Assembly: GCA_046759185.1 (NCBI GenBank) | Contig: JBHIBO010000009.1 | Location: 1 to 64,000 of the forward strand | DNA from: JAJISK01 sp046759185 | GTDB lineage: Archaea; Thermoplasmatota; Thermoplasmata; RBG-16-68-12; JAJISG01 | Reading direction: 5' to 3' | Length of the DNA: 64,000 bases | In this document: piece after piece, positions 15,502 to 23,955 of the stretch | Numbering within the stretch: the first letter of the stretch is position 1 | Layout of the letters: every line of letters begins with the position of its first letter | The notes under the pieces: generated by a model | Told to the model about the DNA's origin: nothing | Seen by the model: the letters and a program-made list of their open reading frames with translations, nothing else | Databases searched by the model: none | Made by a program: the position numbers and the translations under genes

Positions 15502-16500
15502 TCACAGGCCCACGTATCGTCGGTAGAGGGCCTGGGCAACTTCCGGGGACCGAGCGCCCCGGACGAGAGCGCGACCGTCTGGGAAGATGGAGAGACCGTA
15601 AGGTGGGACTTCCAGGGACAGCAGGTACGGTGTCAGACGAACGCGAGCGACGCGGGTGAGGCGGGCCGCGAGCCGTTCCAGGGACACGTCCTCCTCCCGG
15701 CCGGGGTCCACGGAAACGGTGTCTCCGCCGCAGAGCTGAACGACGGTCGGTCCGTTGTGTGGTCTGAGGAATTCCGGGGGGCTCCGCTGGCATGCGGGGC
15801 ACCCGACCCGAGGCGAAATCCTAACGCGTTGGACGTCCGGCTCGCCGTCTCGTAGGACATAGAGGCCCGGGGTTGTTGTTCCCGTCCGGAGGAAACCAAG
15901 TGCATGCGATGCGAGGAGATCCCCCACCCTGGCAGCGACGGGGGCGAGGCCCGTCATACACGGGATGGTCGGCCTTTCAAGCTGGGCTGGGAGAAGCAGG
16001 CATCGAAAGCACGGGGTTTCCGGAGGGTGGAGAGGGCTGGCCATCCCTAAGGCGCCGGCCGCTCCCCCGTAGAGGAAGGGGATGCGGTACTGGATGCAAG
16101 CCTCGTTGAGAAGGAAGCGGGTCCGGAGGTTGTCCGTTCCGTCTACGACCACGTCGCTGTCCCCGACCAACGGGAGTACGGTTCCCGCGTGAACGTCTCG
16201 TACCCAAGCTTCGACCCGGGCCTCCGGGTCGAGGGCTCGGAGTCGAGCCTGCGCAGCTATCGCCTTGGGGTCGCCGATGTCTTCCTTTTCGTAGAATGAC
16301 GTCCTTTCCAGGTTCCGGCGGTCGACGAGGTCGCGATCGACGAGGACAATCTCCCGGGCTCCTCGTTGCACCAATCGCTCGGCCGCGACAGCCCCGACCG
16401 CTCCGAGCCCGACGACTACCACACGCCCTTTCGTGGGGGTCGGGGACGTGACGTGGTCAGAGGGCCTCGGATGAACCTGTTCGTCCGCCTGTCCCAACAT
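15502..16500 (-). CDS. E1-like (ThiF/MoeB/HesA family) adenylyltransferase
   Basis: A 332-residue ubiquitin-activating-type enzyme. It has the nucleotide loop VVVVGLGAVGAVAAERL, the DRDLVDRRNLERTSFY segment with the usual Asp and Arg residues, the VVDGTDNLRTRFLLN motif, and a zinc site from CFRC and CPAC. The usual active-site Cys loop may be IPCMTG. The last 100 or so residues are a further alpha/beta domain with VVQLCGGDTVSVDP, as in some archaeal ThiF proteins. It would adenylate the C-terminal glycine of a ThiS/MoaD/SAMP-like carrier. Being next to the thiI-like gene suggests tRNA or cofactor thiolation. Confidence 0.85.
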   Translation of the reverse strand: MLGQADEQVHPRPSDHVTSPTPTKGRVVVVGLGAVGAVAAERLVQRGAREIVLVDRDLVDRRNLERTSFYEKEDIGDPKAIAAQARLRALDPEARVEAWVRDVHAGTVLPLVGDSDVVVDGTDNLRTRFLLNEACIQYRIPFLYGGAAGALGMASPLHPPETPCFRCLLLPAQLERPTIPCMTGLAPVAARVGDLLASHALGFLRTGTTTPGLYVLRDGEPDVQRVRISPRVGCPACQRSPPEFLRPHNGPTVVQLCGGDTVSVDPGREEDVSLERLAARLTRVARVRLTPYLLSLEVPPYGLSIFPDGRALVRGARSPEVAQALYRRYVGL

Positions 16501-16570
16501 TGGCCTGGGCTCCAGCTCGGGGCCGGTCAGCCGCCGACCTCCGCCCTTTTCTCGCCCAAGGAACGAGGAG

Positions 16571-16578
16571 CTTTATAG
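16571..16578. promoter_or_regulatory. TATA box between the E1-like gene and threonine dehydratase
   Basis: CTTTATAG on the plus strand, readable as CTATAAAG on the minus strand, in the divergent gap 16501-16617. It could serve either gene, with transcripts starting about 26 bases away. Confidence 0.4.
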
Positions 16579-16617
16579 TCCCCCCGGCGCGAAGACCACT
16601 CCTCTTATGGGCCCATT

Positions 16618-17628
16618 GTGTACGCCACGCGCATGAGCCGTCTGGAACCCAGCCCGGTGAGGGAGATTCAGGCCGCCCAGGAGCGCATCGCGGACACGGC
16701 CGTGCGAACCCCCCTGGTCCGTCTCAATCTGGAGGACACACCGGCTGACATCTACCTGAAACTGGAGAATCTGCAGCCTGTAGGCTCCTTCAAAATGCGG
16801 GGGGCCGGCAACGCCGTCCTGAAGGCGGTCGAAGAGGGGCTCGAGGAGCGGGTTTGGACCGTGAGCGCGGGGAACATGGCTCAGGGCCTGGCCTGGTATG
16901 CGCACCACGTCGGCCTCCCGAGCAGCGTCCTCGTCCCGGAGGACGCTCCCGCGACGAAGCTCGCAGCCCTGGAACGCATGGGGACCGAAATCGTGTCCGT
17001 GTCCCACGAGGAGACGTTCCGGGTTGCCGCGTCAGGCCGGTACGCGGGCATCCAGGGTCACTTCGTCCATCCCTTCGCGGACCCGGACGTCATCGCGGGT
17101 AACGGCACCATCGGGTTGGAGATTCTTGAGGATCTCCCGACCGTCGACGCCGTCGTGATTCCCTACGGGGGCGGTGGACTCAGTGTCGGGATCGCCTCCG
17201 CCCTCCAGGCCCAGTCTCCCGGCATGAGGGTCTTCGCCGCGGAGGTGGAGACGGCCGCTCCGTTAGCGGCGTCCCTGGCCGCGGGCTCGCCACAGGAGGT
17301 CACCCGTACACCGAGCTTCATCGATGGGATCGGGCACCCCCTGGTGTACCCGGATATGTGGCACCTAGCGAGGCGTCTCCTGACCAGCTCCCTGGTGGTC
17401 CCCTTGGCGGAGGTTGTGGCGGCCATCCGCCTTCTCCTCGAACGCCATCGAATTGTCGTCGAGGGGGGAGGGGCGACGGCTCTGGCGGCCGCGTTGGCGG
17501 GGGGAGTCGACGGCGAGAAGATCGTCTGCATTGTTTCGGGAGGAAACCTGGATGCGAGGAGTCTTCGTGCCATTCTCCGGGGGGAAATTCCTGAAGGACC
17601 CCGCGGTGGGAAAGATCACAGCGGATAG
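16618..17628 (+). CDS. Threonine/serine dehydratase (PLP fold type II)
   Basis: Deaminates threonine or serine to the 2-oxoacid. The 336-residue protein has the PLP lysine motif GSFKMRGA with Lys 59, the substrate loop SAGNMAQGLA, the tetra-glycine phosphate loop YGGGGLS, and SGGN near the C-terminus. No ACT regulatory domain is present, so it resembles the catabolic or serine-racemase-like form. GTG 16618 and ATG 16633 are both possible starts; the family comparison does not decide. Several enzymes in this window use 2-oxoacids. Confidence 0.9.
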   Translation: MYATRMSRLEPSPVREIQAAQERIADTAVRTPLVRLNLEDTPADIYLKLENLQPVGSFKMRGAGNAVLKAVEEGLEERVWTVSAGNMAQGLAWYAHHVGLPSSVLVPEDAPATKLAALERMGTEIVSVSHEETFRVAASGRYAGIQGHFVHPFADPDVIAGNGTIGLEILEDLPTVDAVVIPYGGGGLSVGIASALQAQSPGMRVFAAEVETAAPLAASLAAGSPQEVTRTPSFIDGIGHPLVYPDMWHLARRLLTSSLVVPLAEVVAAIRLLLERHRIVVEGGGATALAAALAGGVDGEKIVCIVSGGNLDARSLRAILRGEIPEGPRGGKDHSG

Positions 17629-17684
17629 ACCGCGATGAGTGGCGGATCTTCACGCGGGGAAAGTGTCCGCTGGCTGATCTCGAA

Positions 17685-17855
17685 TCAATTGTACATCGAC
17701 AGGTCGTCGCGGGAGGGGAACTCCCCCGGTCCCTCCTCCTCCCCCATGTCCTCAAACACGACGCCGAACAAGGCACCGACCATTTCCCGAAGCTGGGCAA
17801 TCTCTTCACGCAGGCGCTTGACCTCTGCCAAAAGCTCGTCCCGGCTCTCCTCCAT
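17685..17855 (-). CDS. Small coiled-coil protein
   Basis: A 56-residue protein: a charged heptad-like helix (SRDELLAEVKRLREEIAQLR) followed by an acidic tail rich in Glu and Gly. ATG 17855 follows a GGGGAG ribosome site; the frame extends upstream to 17969 but that part is low-complexity and unlikely to be coding. It lies 40 bases downstream of csl4 on the same strand. No known family is recognised. Confidence 0.6.
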   Translation of the reverse strand: MEESRDELLAEVKRLREEIAQLREMVGALFGVVFEDMGEEEGPGEFPSRDDLSMYN

Positions 17856-17895
17856 GGGGCACTCCCCTGTGATTTGGCCTAAGTGAGGCCTTGCT

Positions 17896-18465
17896 TTAAC
17901 CCTTTCTCCAGCCCACAACGGCGTCGTAAACGGTGGACACCTTGCGGGATTCCCTCCGCTCGCAGACACCGCAGTAGAGCTGGCGTCCCTGCTTCACCAT
18001 GGGCGACCGATCCCGCGTACACAAGCCTCGGACGACGCCCAGCTGCGGCTCGTTGGTCGCGAGCTGCAGCGACGGCTTGACCTGGACGACCCGAGCCCGG
18101 ATTAGGTCCGCGATGCGCATCTCCCGCTTCGCATCCTCGGTGTACTGGTCGGAGATCTTGGAGATGTGAATCGTACCCGACGTGTCACCGGTCACGGCCC
18201 GTTCCATGCCTTCGACGGCCTCGACGTCCACGATGACCATGCTCGGTCGGACATCCCTCACCGTGGCGAGCACGAGGTCGCCCACCTTGAGCTCGACGGG
18301 CGGGTTGAAACCACGCACGCGGGCGACGCGGTCCTGGGCGTCGAGGTTCAATTCGCCCATCTGGGACGCGTAGATGTCTCCCTCTGCCTCGTACGTTCCC
18401 TCCCCGGCGATGTACTCCTCCGTCACGGCCACGCGCTGTCCTGGAAATACAACTTTGGCTTTCAT
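17896..18465 (-). CDS. csl4: Exosome RNA-binding subunit Csl4
   Basis: Cap subunit of the archaeal exosome. The 189-residue protein has the N-terminal domain (VVFPGQRVAVTEEYIAGEGTY), a central S1 domain (VGDLVLATVRDV and GTIHISKIS), and a C-terminal zinc ribbon region from Cys 149 to Cys 168. Only three of the four usual cysteines are seen: LCTRDR has Asp where CxxC would place the second Cys, followed by CGVC. Its start overlaps the methyltransferase stop by 4 bases, a common archaeal pairing. Confidence 0.94.
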   Translation of the reverse strand: MKAKVVFPGQRVAVTEEYIAGEGTYEAEGDIYASQMGELNLDAQDRVARVRGFNPPVELKVGDLVLATVRDVRPSMVIVDVEAVEGMERAVTGDTSGTIHISKISDQYTEDAKREMRIADLIRARVVQVKPSLQLATNEPQLGVVRGLCTRDRSPMVKQGRQLYCGVCERRESRKVSTVYDAVVGWRKG

Positions 18466-19091
18466 GTGTCCTCCCGCAGAATGCGATAGTGGTGAACTTC
18501 AACCTCACCTGCGCTCTTTCGGTGGTAGGGTTGCGAAAGGGGCAGCGGGAACTTATAGGTTCTCCGCTCCCGGACCGTTCCTCCCAGGCGGTTCACCTCC
18601 TGCTCCACGAACGGCCCGGTGGCCGCGTTGTGGAACGTATACACCACGGGAGCCGCCCGAAGGGCGGCCTCGAGGAAGGGACGGTCCGCGTGTTTCCTCT
18701 GCCCGCCGAAAGGGGGGTTCATGAAGACCGTATCGACCTCTTCGGCGAAGGCACGGACGTCGCTGTGGACAAACACCACGTCGAGGTCGCGCCTCTCGGC
18801 GTTGCCCCGGGCGACCCGAAGGGCTTCCTCATCCGCATCCAGGGCGATCACTCCCGAGGCCTCGAGATGGGCTGCACCCACCGCCAGGACTCCGTTCCCA
18901 CACCCGAGATCCGCCACCCGACGTCGCCAGACGTCCCGATGGCCGTAGGCCCGAAAGAGGACCTCAGCGGCGATGTCCGCCGGGACAGGGTACTGCTCTA
19001 ATGTGTCCTTGGGCTTCGGGAGGGGATCGAGGGTCTGGAGGAAGATGGCGAGGTCCTTCCGCTTGATCGTCGGACAGGCTACGGGCTCCAT
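18462..19091 (-). CDS. METTL5-like RNA adenine methyltransferase
   Basis: A 209-residue class I SAM methyltransferase with the archaeal METTL5 hallmarks: LEQYPVPADIAAEVLF before the SAM loop VADLGCGNGVLAVGA, the acidic residue in ALDADEEAL, and the catalytic NPPFG. METTL5 proteins make m6A in small-subunit rRNA. It heads a pair with csl4 (ATGA overlap). The C-terminal VVYTFHNA and KFPLPLSQPYH segments also match the family. Confidence 0.9.
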   Translation of the reverse strand: MEPVACPTIKRKDLAIFLQTLDPLPKPKDTLEQYPVPADIAAEVLFRAYGHRDVWRRRVADLGCGNGVLAVGAAHLEASGVIALDADEEALRVARGNAERRDLDVVFVHSDVRAFAEEVDTVFMNPPFGGQRKHADRPFLEAALRAAPVVYTFHNAATGPFVEQEVNRLGGTVRERRTYKFPLPLSQPYHRKSAGEVEVHHYRILREDT

Positions 19092-19119
19092 GGGCGGGAA
19101 ACCACGCCCCGGGAAGATT

Positions 19120-20355
19120 TCAATCTTTTCGCTTGAGCTGCTGCCCGGCCTCCTCGGCTCTCTGGGTCGCGTCCCGGAGCGGGATGTTCAGGGCGTCCGC
19201 AGCCTCCCGGACGTCCTCAAACTCGGGCTTGATGCTCAGGACCTCTCCCTGGGCACCCCGGGCGACCTTGAACTGGATCTTCGCCCCCTCGAGGGCGGGC
19301 ACCTCCAGGGTCCTGGTTTCCCGTTCCAAGACCATGCGTCGTTGGGTCCGGTTTACCCGGACTCCCAGGGTCCCCGTCTCCCGCTGAATCAGACCCACGA
19401 TTCGGTCCTCCTGGCCCGGCGGGCTGAACACTTGGAGGAGGTGACCCGGTCGATTCTTCTTCGTCACCGTCGGAACGAGATGGAAGTCCAGGACCCCCGC
19501 CGCCGTCAAGCGTTGCGCCAGATGTCCCAGGACCTCCCCCGTCACGTCATCGAGGTTGGTCTCCAGGACAGAGATGACCTCCTCTCCGGGGGGGCCGGTT
19601 CGACCCAGAATGGCGCGGAGGACGTTGGGGACTCCCTCCAGATCACGGCTACCCGCGCCGTACCCGATGGCCTCGGCGCGGATCGTGAAAGTAGGATCGA
19701 AACTGTCCACGAGGGCGGCCAACAGGGCGACCCCCGTGGGCGTCGCCAACGCCCCCATCGTTGATGTCTGATGGAAGGGGATGGCATGCACCGTCAGGAT
19801 CTCGGCCACAACCGGGGGTGGGACGGGGAGACGACCATGACGAGTCTCCACGGTTCCGCTTCCCACGGCGACCGGCGTTGAGACGATCTGGGTCTGCCCG
19901 TCCAGGATGTCCAAGTCGTCGAGGAGCAGAGCCGTACCGAGCAAGTCTAGGATGGTGTCCGATGAGCCGAGTTCATGAAGGAGGACCTTCTCGCCGTCTT
20001 CCCCGTGTACGTCGCCCTCCGCATGTACCAGGATGCTCCCGGCCCGAAGCGCCATCTCCAGAGCCTGGTCAGTCAAGGTGAGGCCCGCGGCCACCTCTTC
20101 AAGGGCTGCGAGAAACGCCGCTCCCGATCTCTCTTCCTCCTTCGACGGAAGGGACCAGTCCATCCACTGCACGCCGAGGCCGCCTCGGTGGACGCGTTTG
20201 GCCTCCAGGGAAGCCGGCTGCCCCGCGTGTTTGGAGACGGCTACGGCCAGCCCGTCGAGGGGCTCCTGATTCGCTCCCAGGTCCAGCAGGCAACCCAGGA
20301 GCATGTTCCCGCTGACGCCGGCCAACGACGGGTCCAAGAGGAGCACGCCGGCCAA
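19120..20355 (-). CDS. larC: LarC, nickel-pincer cofactor metal-insertion protein
   Basis: LarC inserts nickel into the pyridinium-thioacid cofactor of lactate racemase-type enzymes. The 411-residue product is full length: the start reads VLLLDPSLAGVSGNMLLG, then VSTPVAVGSGTVETRHG with LPVPPP, a GYGAGSRDLEGVPN segment, and the C-terminal ferredoxin-like half with ETNLDDVTGEVLG. The start is TTG 20355 behind GGTGG; a GTG three codons later is possible. LarB, LarE and LarA are not in the window. Confidence 0.92.
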   Translation of the reverse strand: MAGVLLLDPSLAGVSGNMLLGCLLDLGANQEPLDGLAVAVSKHAGQPASLEAKRVHRGGLGVQWMDWSLPSKEEERSGAAFLAALEEVAAGLTLTDQALEMALRAGSILVHAEGDVHGEDGEKVLLHELGSSDTILDLLGTALLLDDLDILDGQTQIVSTPVAVGSGTVETRHGRLPVPPPVVAEILTVHAIPFHQTSTMGALATPTGVALLAALVDSFDPTFTIRAEAIGYGAGSRDLEGVPNVLRAILGRTGPPGEEVISVLETNLDDVTGEVLGHLAQRLTAAGVLDFHLVPTVTKKNRPGHLLQVFSPPGQEDRIVGLIQRETGTLGVRVNRTQRRMVLERETRTLEVPALEGAKIQFKVARGAQGEVLSIKPEFEDVREAADALNIPLRDATQRAEEAGQQLKRKD

Positions 20356-20365
20356 GGAACCACCT

Positions 20366-20641
20366 CTAAGCGATGTAGCGGTCGGCGGAGCCTTCGTAGT
20401 CCCTCAGCGCCACGACGCTCGAAAGCTGTCCGATGATCTCACGTGCGAGGTCTCGGGTAAAAGCATGCTCCGGAATCTCGTCCGTCTCCTGAATCCACGT
20501 AAGGACCTCCCCCAGTGCCTCCTTCATCTCGTCCGTGGTGAGGTCCTGATCCATGCGGGAGACGGCTTCCTCCGTCCGAAGCATGGCCAAAACGAAGTCC
20601 TTGCACAGGCCGACGAGGTGCGTGACCTTCTCCGCCGTCAT
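20366..20641 (-). CDS. Small acidic helical protein, unknown function
   Basis: A 91-residue protein with no recognisable family. It is predicted mostly helical, with acidic runs, and contains a single Cys (HLVGLCKDFVLAML). It ends 10 bases before larC on the same strand, so it may be co-transcribed with larC. The function cannot be inferred beyond that. Confidence 0.6.
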   Translation of the reverse strand: MTAEKVTHLVGLCKDFVLAMLRTEEAVSRMDQDLTTDEMKEALGEVLTWIQETDEIPEHAFTRDLAREIIGQLSSVVALRDYEGSADRYIA

Positions 20642-20700
20642 CGTGCGTCCCCGGTCCGAAGAAAGGCATCCTGGCGGAATAAAGGTTACTTGGGGGACAC

Positions 20701-21096
20701 CTACAGCTCCGCCAGGAGCCCCCGAACGCGCCCCTCAATCTCGTCCCGGAGGCCCCGGGCCTCCTCCTCCCCCATCCCGCCCGGGTCGGGGAGGGACCAT
20801 TCCTCGGCGCGGTCGAGGATATTGGCGGGGCAAGCTTCCTCCGGGCTGCACCCCATGGTGACGATTCGGTCGGCCTGGCGTGCGAAGGCCATGTCCACCT
20901 CCTTCGGGACGTGGAGGGAGATATCGATGTTCCGCTCTCCCATGAGGCGCACCGCGACCGGGCTTACTTGCGAGGCGGGCTTCACGCCCCCGCTACGGAC
21001 TAGGACCCCACGCGCCGCATGATGACGGGCGAACCCTTCCGCCATCTGGCTTCGGAAGCTGTTACCCACGCAGATGAAGAGGACCCGCTTGACCAT
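20701..21096 (-). CDS. Arsenate reductase-type low-molecular-weight phosphatase
   Basis: A 131-residue LMW-PTP fold protein. It has the P-loop CVGNSFRSQMAEG with Cys 9 and Arg 15, further Cys residues in TMGCSPEEACPA that match the thioredoxin-coupled ArsC relay, and the general-acid Asp in LPDPGG. It is likely to reduce arsenate using thioredoxin, or to act as a phosphatase. It is 24 bases after the Ubl/E1/rhodanese gene and may be the last gene of the sulfur operon. Confidence 0.87.
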   Translation of the reverse strand: MVKRVLFICVGNSFRSQMAEGFARHHAARGVLVRSGGVKPASQVSPVAVRLMGERNIDISLHVPKEVDMAFARQADRIVTMGCSPEEACPANILDRAEEWSLPDPGGMGEEEARGLRDEIEGRVRGLLAEL

Positions 21097-21120
21097 GGCC
21101 CACTCCCGGCGAAGTCCCGC

Positions 21121-22578
21121 TCAGTAGCGGGTAAGCGTGGGATCGACCTGCGCTGCCCAAGCATCGATGCCCCCCGCCATGTTCCAGACGCGGGTGAACC
21201 CCAGGTCCCGTAGGAACTGGGTGATGCGTGCGCTGCGGGATCCGGTGTGGCAGTGGACGACGATGTTGTCTGCCGTGCTGAGTTCCCCGACCTTGTACGG
21301 GACCTCCCCCACCGGCATGAGTTTCGCGCCGTCGATGTGAACGATCTGCCACTCGATCGGCTCCCGGACGTCCAGGAGTGTGGCGTCGCCCTTCTGGACC
21401 ATCACCGCTGCTTCCTGCACATCGACCTGGAACTCGCTCGCCAGGGCGTTCTCCGCCCCCAGGCCGCAGAAGGCCTCGTAGTCGATCAGCTCCGTCACCG
21501 TTGGGTTCTCCCCGCAGACGGGACAGCCCGGGTCCTTCCGGAGCTTCAGCTCCCGGAAGCTCATCTTCATCGCATCGAAGAGCAGCAGGCGTCCGACCAG
21601 GGTGTCCCCTTTCCCGAGGAGGACCTTCAGTGCCTCGTTGGCTTGGAGACTCCCCACGATCCCTGGCAGGACTCCTAGGACGCCGCCCTCCGCGCAGCTG
21701 GGCACGAGGCCCGGCGGCGGGGGCTCGGGGTAGAGGCACCGGTAGCAGGGACCCTGCGACGCGTCGAAGACGGAGACCTGCCCCTCGAAGCGGAAGATGC
21801 TTCCGTAGATGTTGGGCTTGCCCAGGATGACGCTCACGTCGTTGACGAGGTACCGGGTCGGGAAGTTGTCCGTCCCGTCGATGATGACGTCATAGTCTCC
21901 CAGGATGTCGAGGGCGTTCTCACTGGTCAGGCGAACCTCGTGGGACTCCACCTGCACCCCGGGGTTGAGCGCTTCTAGCCTCTCCTGGGCCGCCTTCAGC
22001 TTGGGCCGGGCGAGGTCGTTGGTGTTGAAGAGGACCTGACGCTGGAGGTTGCTTTCGTCCACGGCGTCAAAATCCACCAGGCCGAGGCGGCCCACGCCCG
22101 CGGCGGTGAGGTACATCCCCAGGGGAGCCCCGAGACCGCCTACGCCCACGATCAGGGCGCTGGATCGACGGAGGGTCTCTTGCCCCTCCAGACCCACTTC
22201 CGGGAGGATCAGGTGTCGGCTGTAGCGCTTAATCTCTTCCTGTGTCAACCCCGCCTGGGGAGGCGGGCGCGGGCCGAGGGTAACGTTGGGGAAGGCGCCG
22301 CCGGCCACGCTGGGCACGATGATGACGGTGTCCCCCTCGGTCACGGAGGTGGCCTCCCGTTCCAGGTAGCGAATGTCCTCCTCGTTCACGTAGACGTTCA
22401 CGAAATTTCGGAGCTTGCCGTTGTCCCCGAGGAGGTACCGTTTGAGGGGTTCGTACTCTACGGCGAGCCCGTCCAAGAGCTCCTGGATCGTCTCTCCCTC
22501 CACGTCCAGGCTGTCTCGGTTCCCCACGTACTGCCGCAACGGCGTGGGAATTCGGATGGTCACGTTCGGCTTACTCAT
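21121..22578 (-). CDS. Fusion of ubiquitin-like sulfur carrier, MoeB-type E1 and rhodanese
   Basis: One 485-residue chain holds three domains. Residues 1-94 are a ThiS/MoaD/CysO-like beta-grasp domain ending in VPSVAGG, i.e. the carrier Gly-Gly at 93-94. Residues about 108-375 are a MoeB-type E1: GVGGLGAPLG loop, IIDGTDNFPTRYLVND, catalytic Cys 295 in PSCAEGG, zinc cysteines 278, 281, 352 and 355. Residues about 380-485 are a rhodanese with active Cys 443 in CHTGSRSARI. MoeZ-type E1-rhodanese proteins charge the carrier C-terminus as thiocarboxylate, but here the Gly-Gly is internal. ATG 22578 follows an AGGAGAG site; the gene overlaps the JAMM gene by 8 bases. Confidence 0.92.
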   Translation of the reverse strand: MSKPNVTIRIPTPLRQYVGNRDSLDVEGETIQELLDGLAVEYEPLKRYLLGDNGKLRNFVNVYVNEEDIRYLEREATSVTEGDTVIIVPSVAGGAFPNVTLGPRPPPQAGLTQEEIKRYSRHLILPEVGLEGQETLRRSSALIVGVGGLGAPLGMYLTAAGVGRLGLVDFDAVDESNLQRQVLFNTNDLARPKLKAAQERLEALNPGVQVESHEVRLTSENALDILGDYDVIIDGTDNFPTRYLVNDVSVILGKPNIYGSIFRFEGQVSVFDASQGPCYRCLYPEPPPPGLVPSCAEGGVLGVLPGIVGSLQANEALKVLLGKGDTLVGRLLLFDAMKMSFRELKLRKDPGCPVCGENPTVTELIDYEAFCGLGAENALASEFQVDVQEAAVMVQKGDATLLDVREPIEWQIVHIDGAKLMPVGEVPYKVGELSTADNIVVHCHTGSRSARITQFLRDLGFTRVWNMAGGIDAWAAQVDPTLTRY

Positions 22579-23014
22579 GCGCACTCTCTCCTACTTTTCC
22601 ACGACGTTTAAACCTCAAGGGCTCCTCCACCATCTCCTCCTCTTCCCGGCGCCAAGCGGTCACGTCTCCCGACGCCTCTAACGCCGTGGCCAGGATGAGA
22701 TAGGTGTACCACGGCCACGCCCGTTCGGTATCGTAGCGGGAGGGGGCGGCGGGGTGGTCGGGGTGGGAGTGATAGAACCCGAGCATGAGGAGGCCGCGAT
22801 CGCGGGCCTCCCGATCCGCGTCGACGATGTCCCGAGGATCGATTTCGTAGCGGTCGCGTGTCGTCGCGGCGCGGAGATTGGTGGCCCGCCGGATCGCCGT
22901 GACCTTGCGAACCTCTCCATCGAGGCCCAGAAGCACGCCGCACACCTCCGAGGGGTAGCCTTCTCGGGCGTGCTCTCGAAGTTCCTGGAGCAACCTCTCC
23001 TCGAGTTCGAGCAT
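22571..23014 (-). CDS. JAMM/Mov34 metalloprotease (Mec/QbsD-like)
   Basis: A 147-residue stand-alone JAMM zinc isopeptidase. The metal and catalytic residues are complete: Glu 23 in SEVCGVLLG, His 82 and His 84 in YHSHPDHP, Ser 92 and Asp 95 in PSRYD. Relatives remove residues after Gly-Gly of sulfur carriers (QbsD acting on QbsE) or release cysteine from the carrier adduct (Mec acting on CysO). ATG 23014 overlaps the cysM stop by one base. Its position between cysM and the Ubl fusion fits either job. Confidence 0.92.
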   Translation of the reverse strand: MLELEERLLQELREHAREGYPSEVCGVLLGLDGEVRKVTAIRRATNLRAATTRDRYEIDPRDIVDADREARDRGLLMLGFYHSHPDHPAAPSRYDTERAWPWYTYLILATALEASGDVTAWRREEEEMVEEPLRFKRRGKVGESAHE

Positions 23015-23955
23015 CAACCCTCCTCCCAGTAGCGTTCCGTCAGGTAGCGGTCGCCTGCGTCAGGAAAGACGGTGACGACAGTCCCCCTTCGGAGCCCCTT
23101 CGCGACTTGCAGTGCGGCGGCGAGGGCCGCACCCGATGAGGTCCCCACGAGAAGGCCTTCCCGCTCGGCCAGAAGGCGGGCGTGCCGCTGGGCTTCCTCC
23201 GTCTCCACGAAGAGGGTGTCGTCCTGAATCGTGGCGTCAAAGATTCCGGGCCGTATGGAGCTCTCCATGTGCTTCAGTCCCTCGATGCCATGGAGGGGTT
23301 CTCCGGGTTGGATACCGAGGATTTGGACCGAGGGGTCGTCTTCCCTGAGGCGTCGCCCGGTGCCCACCAAGGTCCCGCCCGTCCCCACCCCTGCAACGAA
23401 GTGGGTTATCTCGCCCCCCGTCTGATCGAGGATTTCCGGTGCGGTGCCCTCGTAGTGGGCCGCCCAATTCGCCGGGTTGTTGTATTGATCCACGTAGAGG
23501 TACGCCCCGGGGTCCTCCCGATGGATCCGTGCGGCCACCCGCTGGGCCCCGTCGGTTCCCGCCAACGGGTCCGTCAGGACGAGTTCTGCGCCGAAGGAGC
23601 GCATGATGGTCTGACGGCCCCGACTCGCGTTGGAGGGGAGGACCAGCTTGGTGGGGATGCCCGTCGCGGCGCCGAGCATGGCTAGGGCGATGCCCGTGTT
23701 GCCGGAGGTGGCTTCCAGCAGGGTCATCCCCGCGCGGTAGGCGCCCGAAGCCAGGGCGTCGCGGATCATCCACAGCGCGGGTCGGTCCTTGACGCTGCCC
23801 CCCGGGTTGAACCACTCGGCCTTGGCACGAAGCGTGACCCCATCCAGATCCCAAGACGCGGCATCCAGTCGGAGGAGCGGCGTGTTTCCAATCAAGGCTG
23901 TGATCGAAGCCTCCTGGAGCCTCCGGCCTGGCGTGCTTCCCACGCTGTCCTGCAT
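23014..23955 (-). CDS. cysM: Cysteine synthase, CysM type
   Basis: A PLP enzyme of 313 residues. It has the internal-aldimine lysine motif NPGGSVKDRP with Lys 56, the TSGNTG substrate loop, GVGTGGTLVG and the C-terminal SSGAAL. The form with a thiocarboxylated carrier as sulfur donor (mycobacterial CysM with CysO) uses O-phosphoserine; the neighbouring JAMM and Ubl genes make that reading attractive here, but an ordinary O-acetylserine sulfhydrylase is possible. ATG 23955 directly follows the sufU stop. Confidence 0.88.
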   Translation of the reverse strand: MQDSVGSTPGRRLQEASITALIGNTPLLRLDAASWDLDGVTLRAKAEWFNPGGSVKDRPALWMIRDALASGAYRAGMTLLEATSGNTGIALAMLGAATGIPTKLVLPSNASRGRQTIMRSFGAELVLTDPLAGTDGAQRVAARIHREDPGAYLYVDQYNNPANWAAHYEGTAPEILDQTGGEITHFVAGVGTGGTLVGTGRRLREDDPSVQILGIQPGEPLHGIEGLKHMESSIRPGIFDATIQDDTLFVETEEAQRHARLLAEREGLLVGTSSGAALAAALQVAKGLRRGTVVTVFPDAGDRYLTERYWEEG

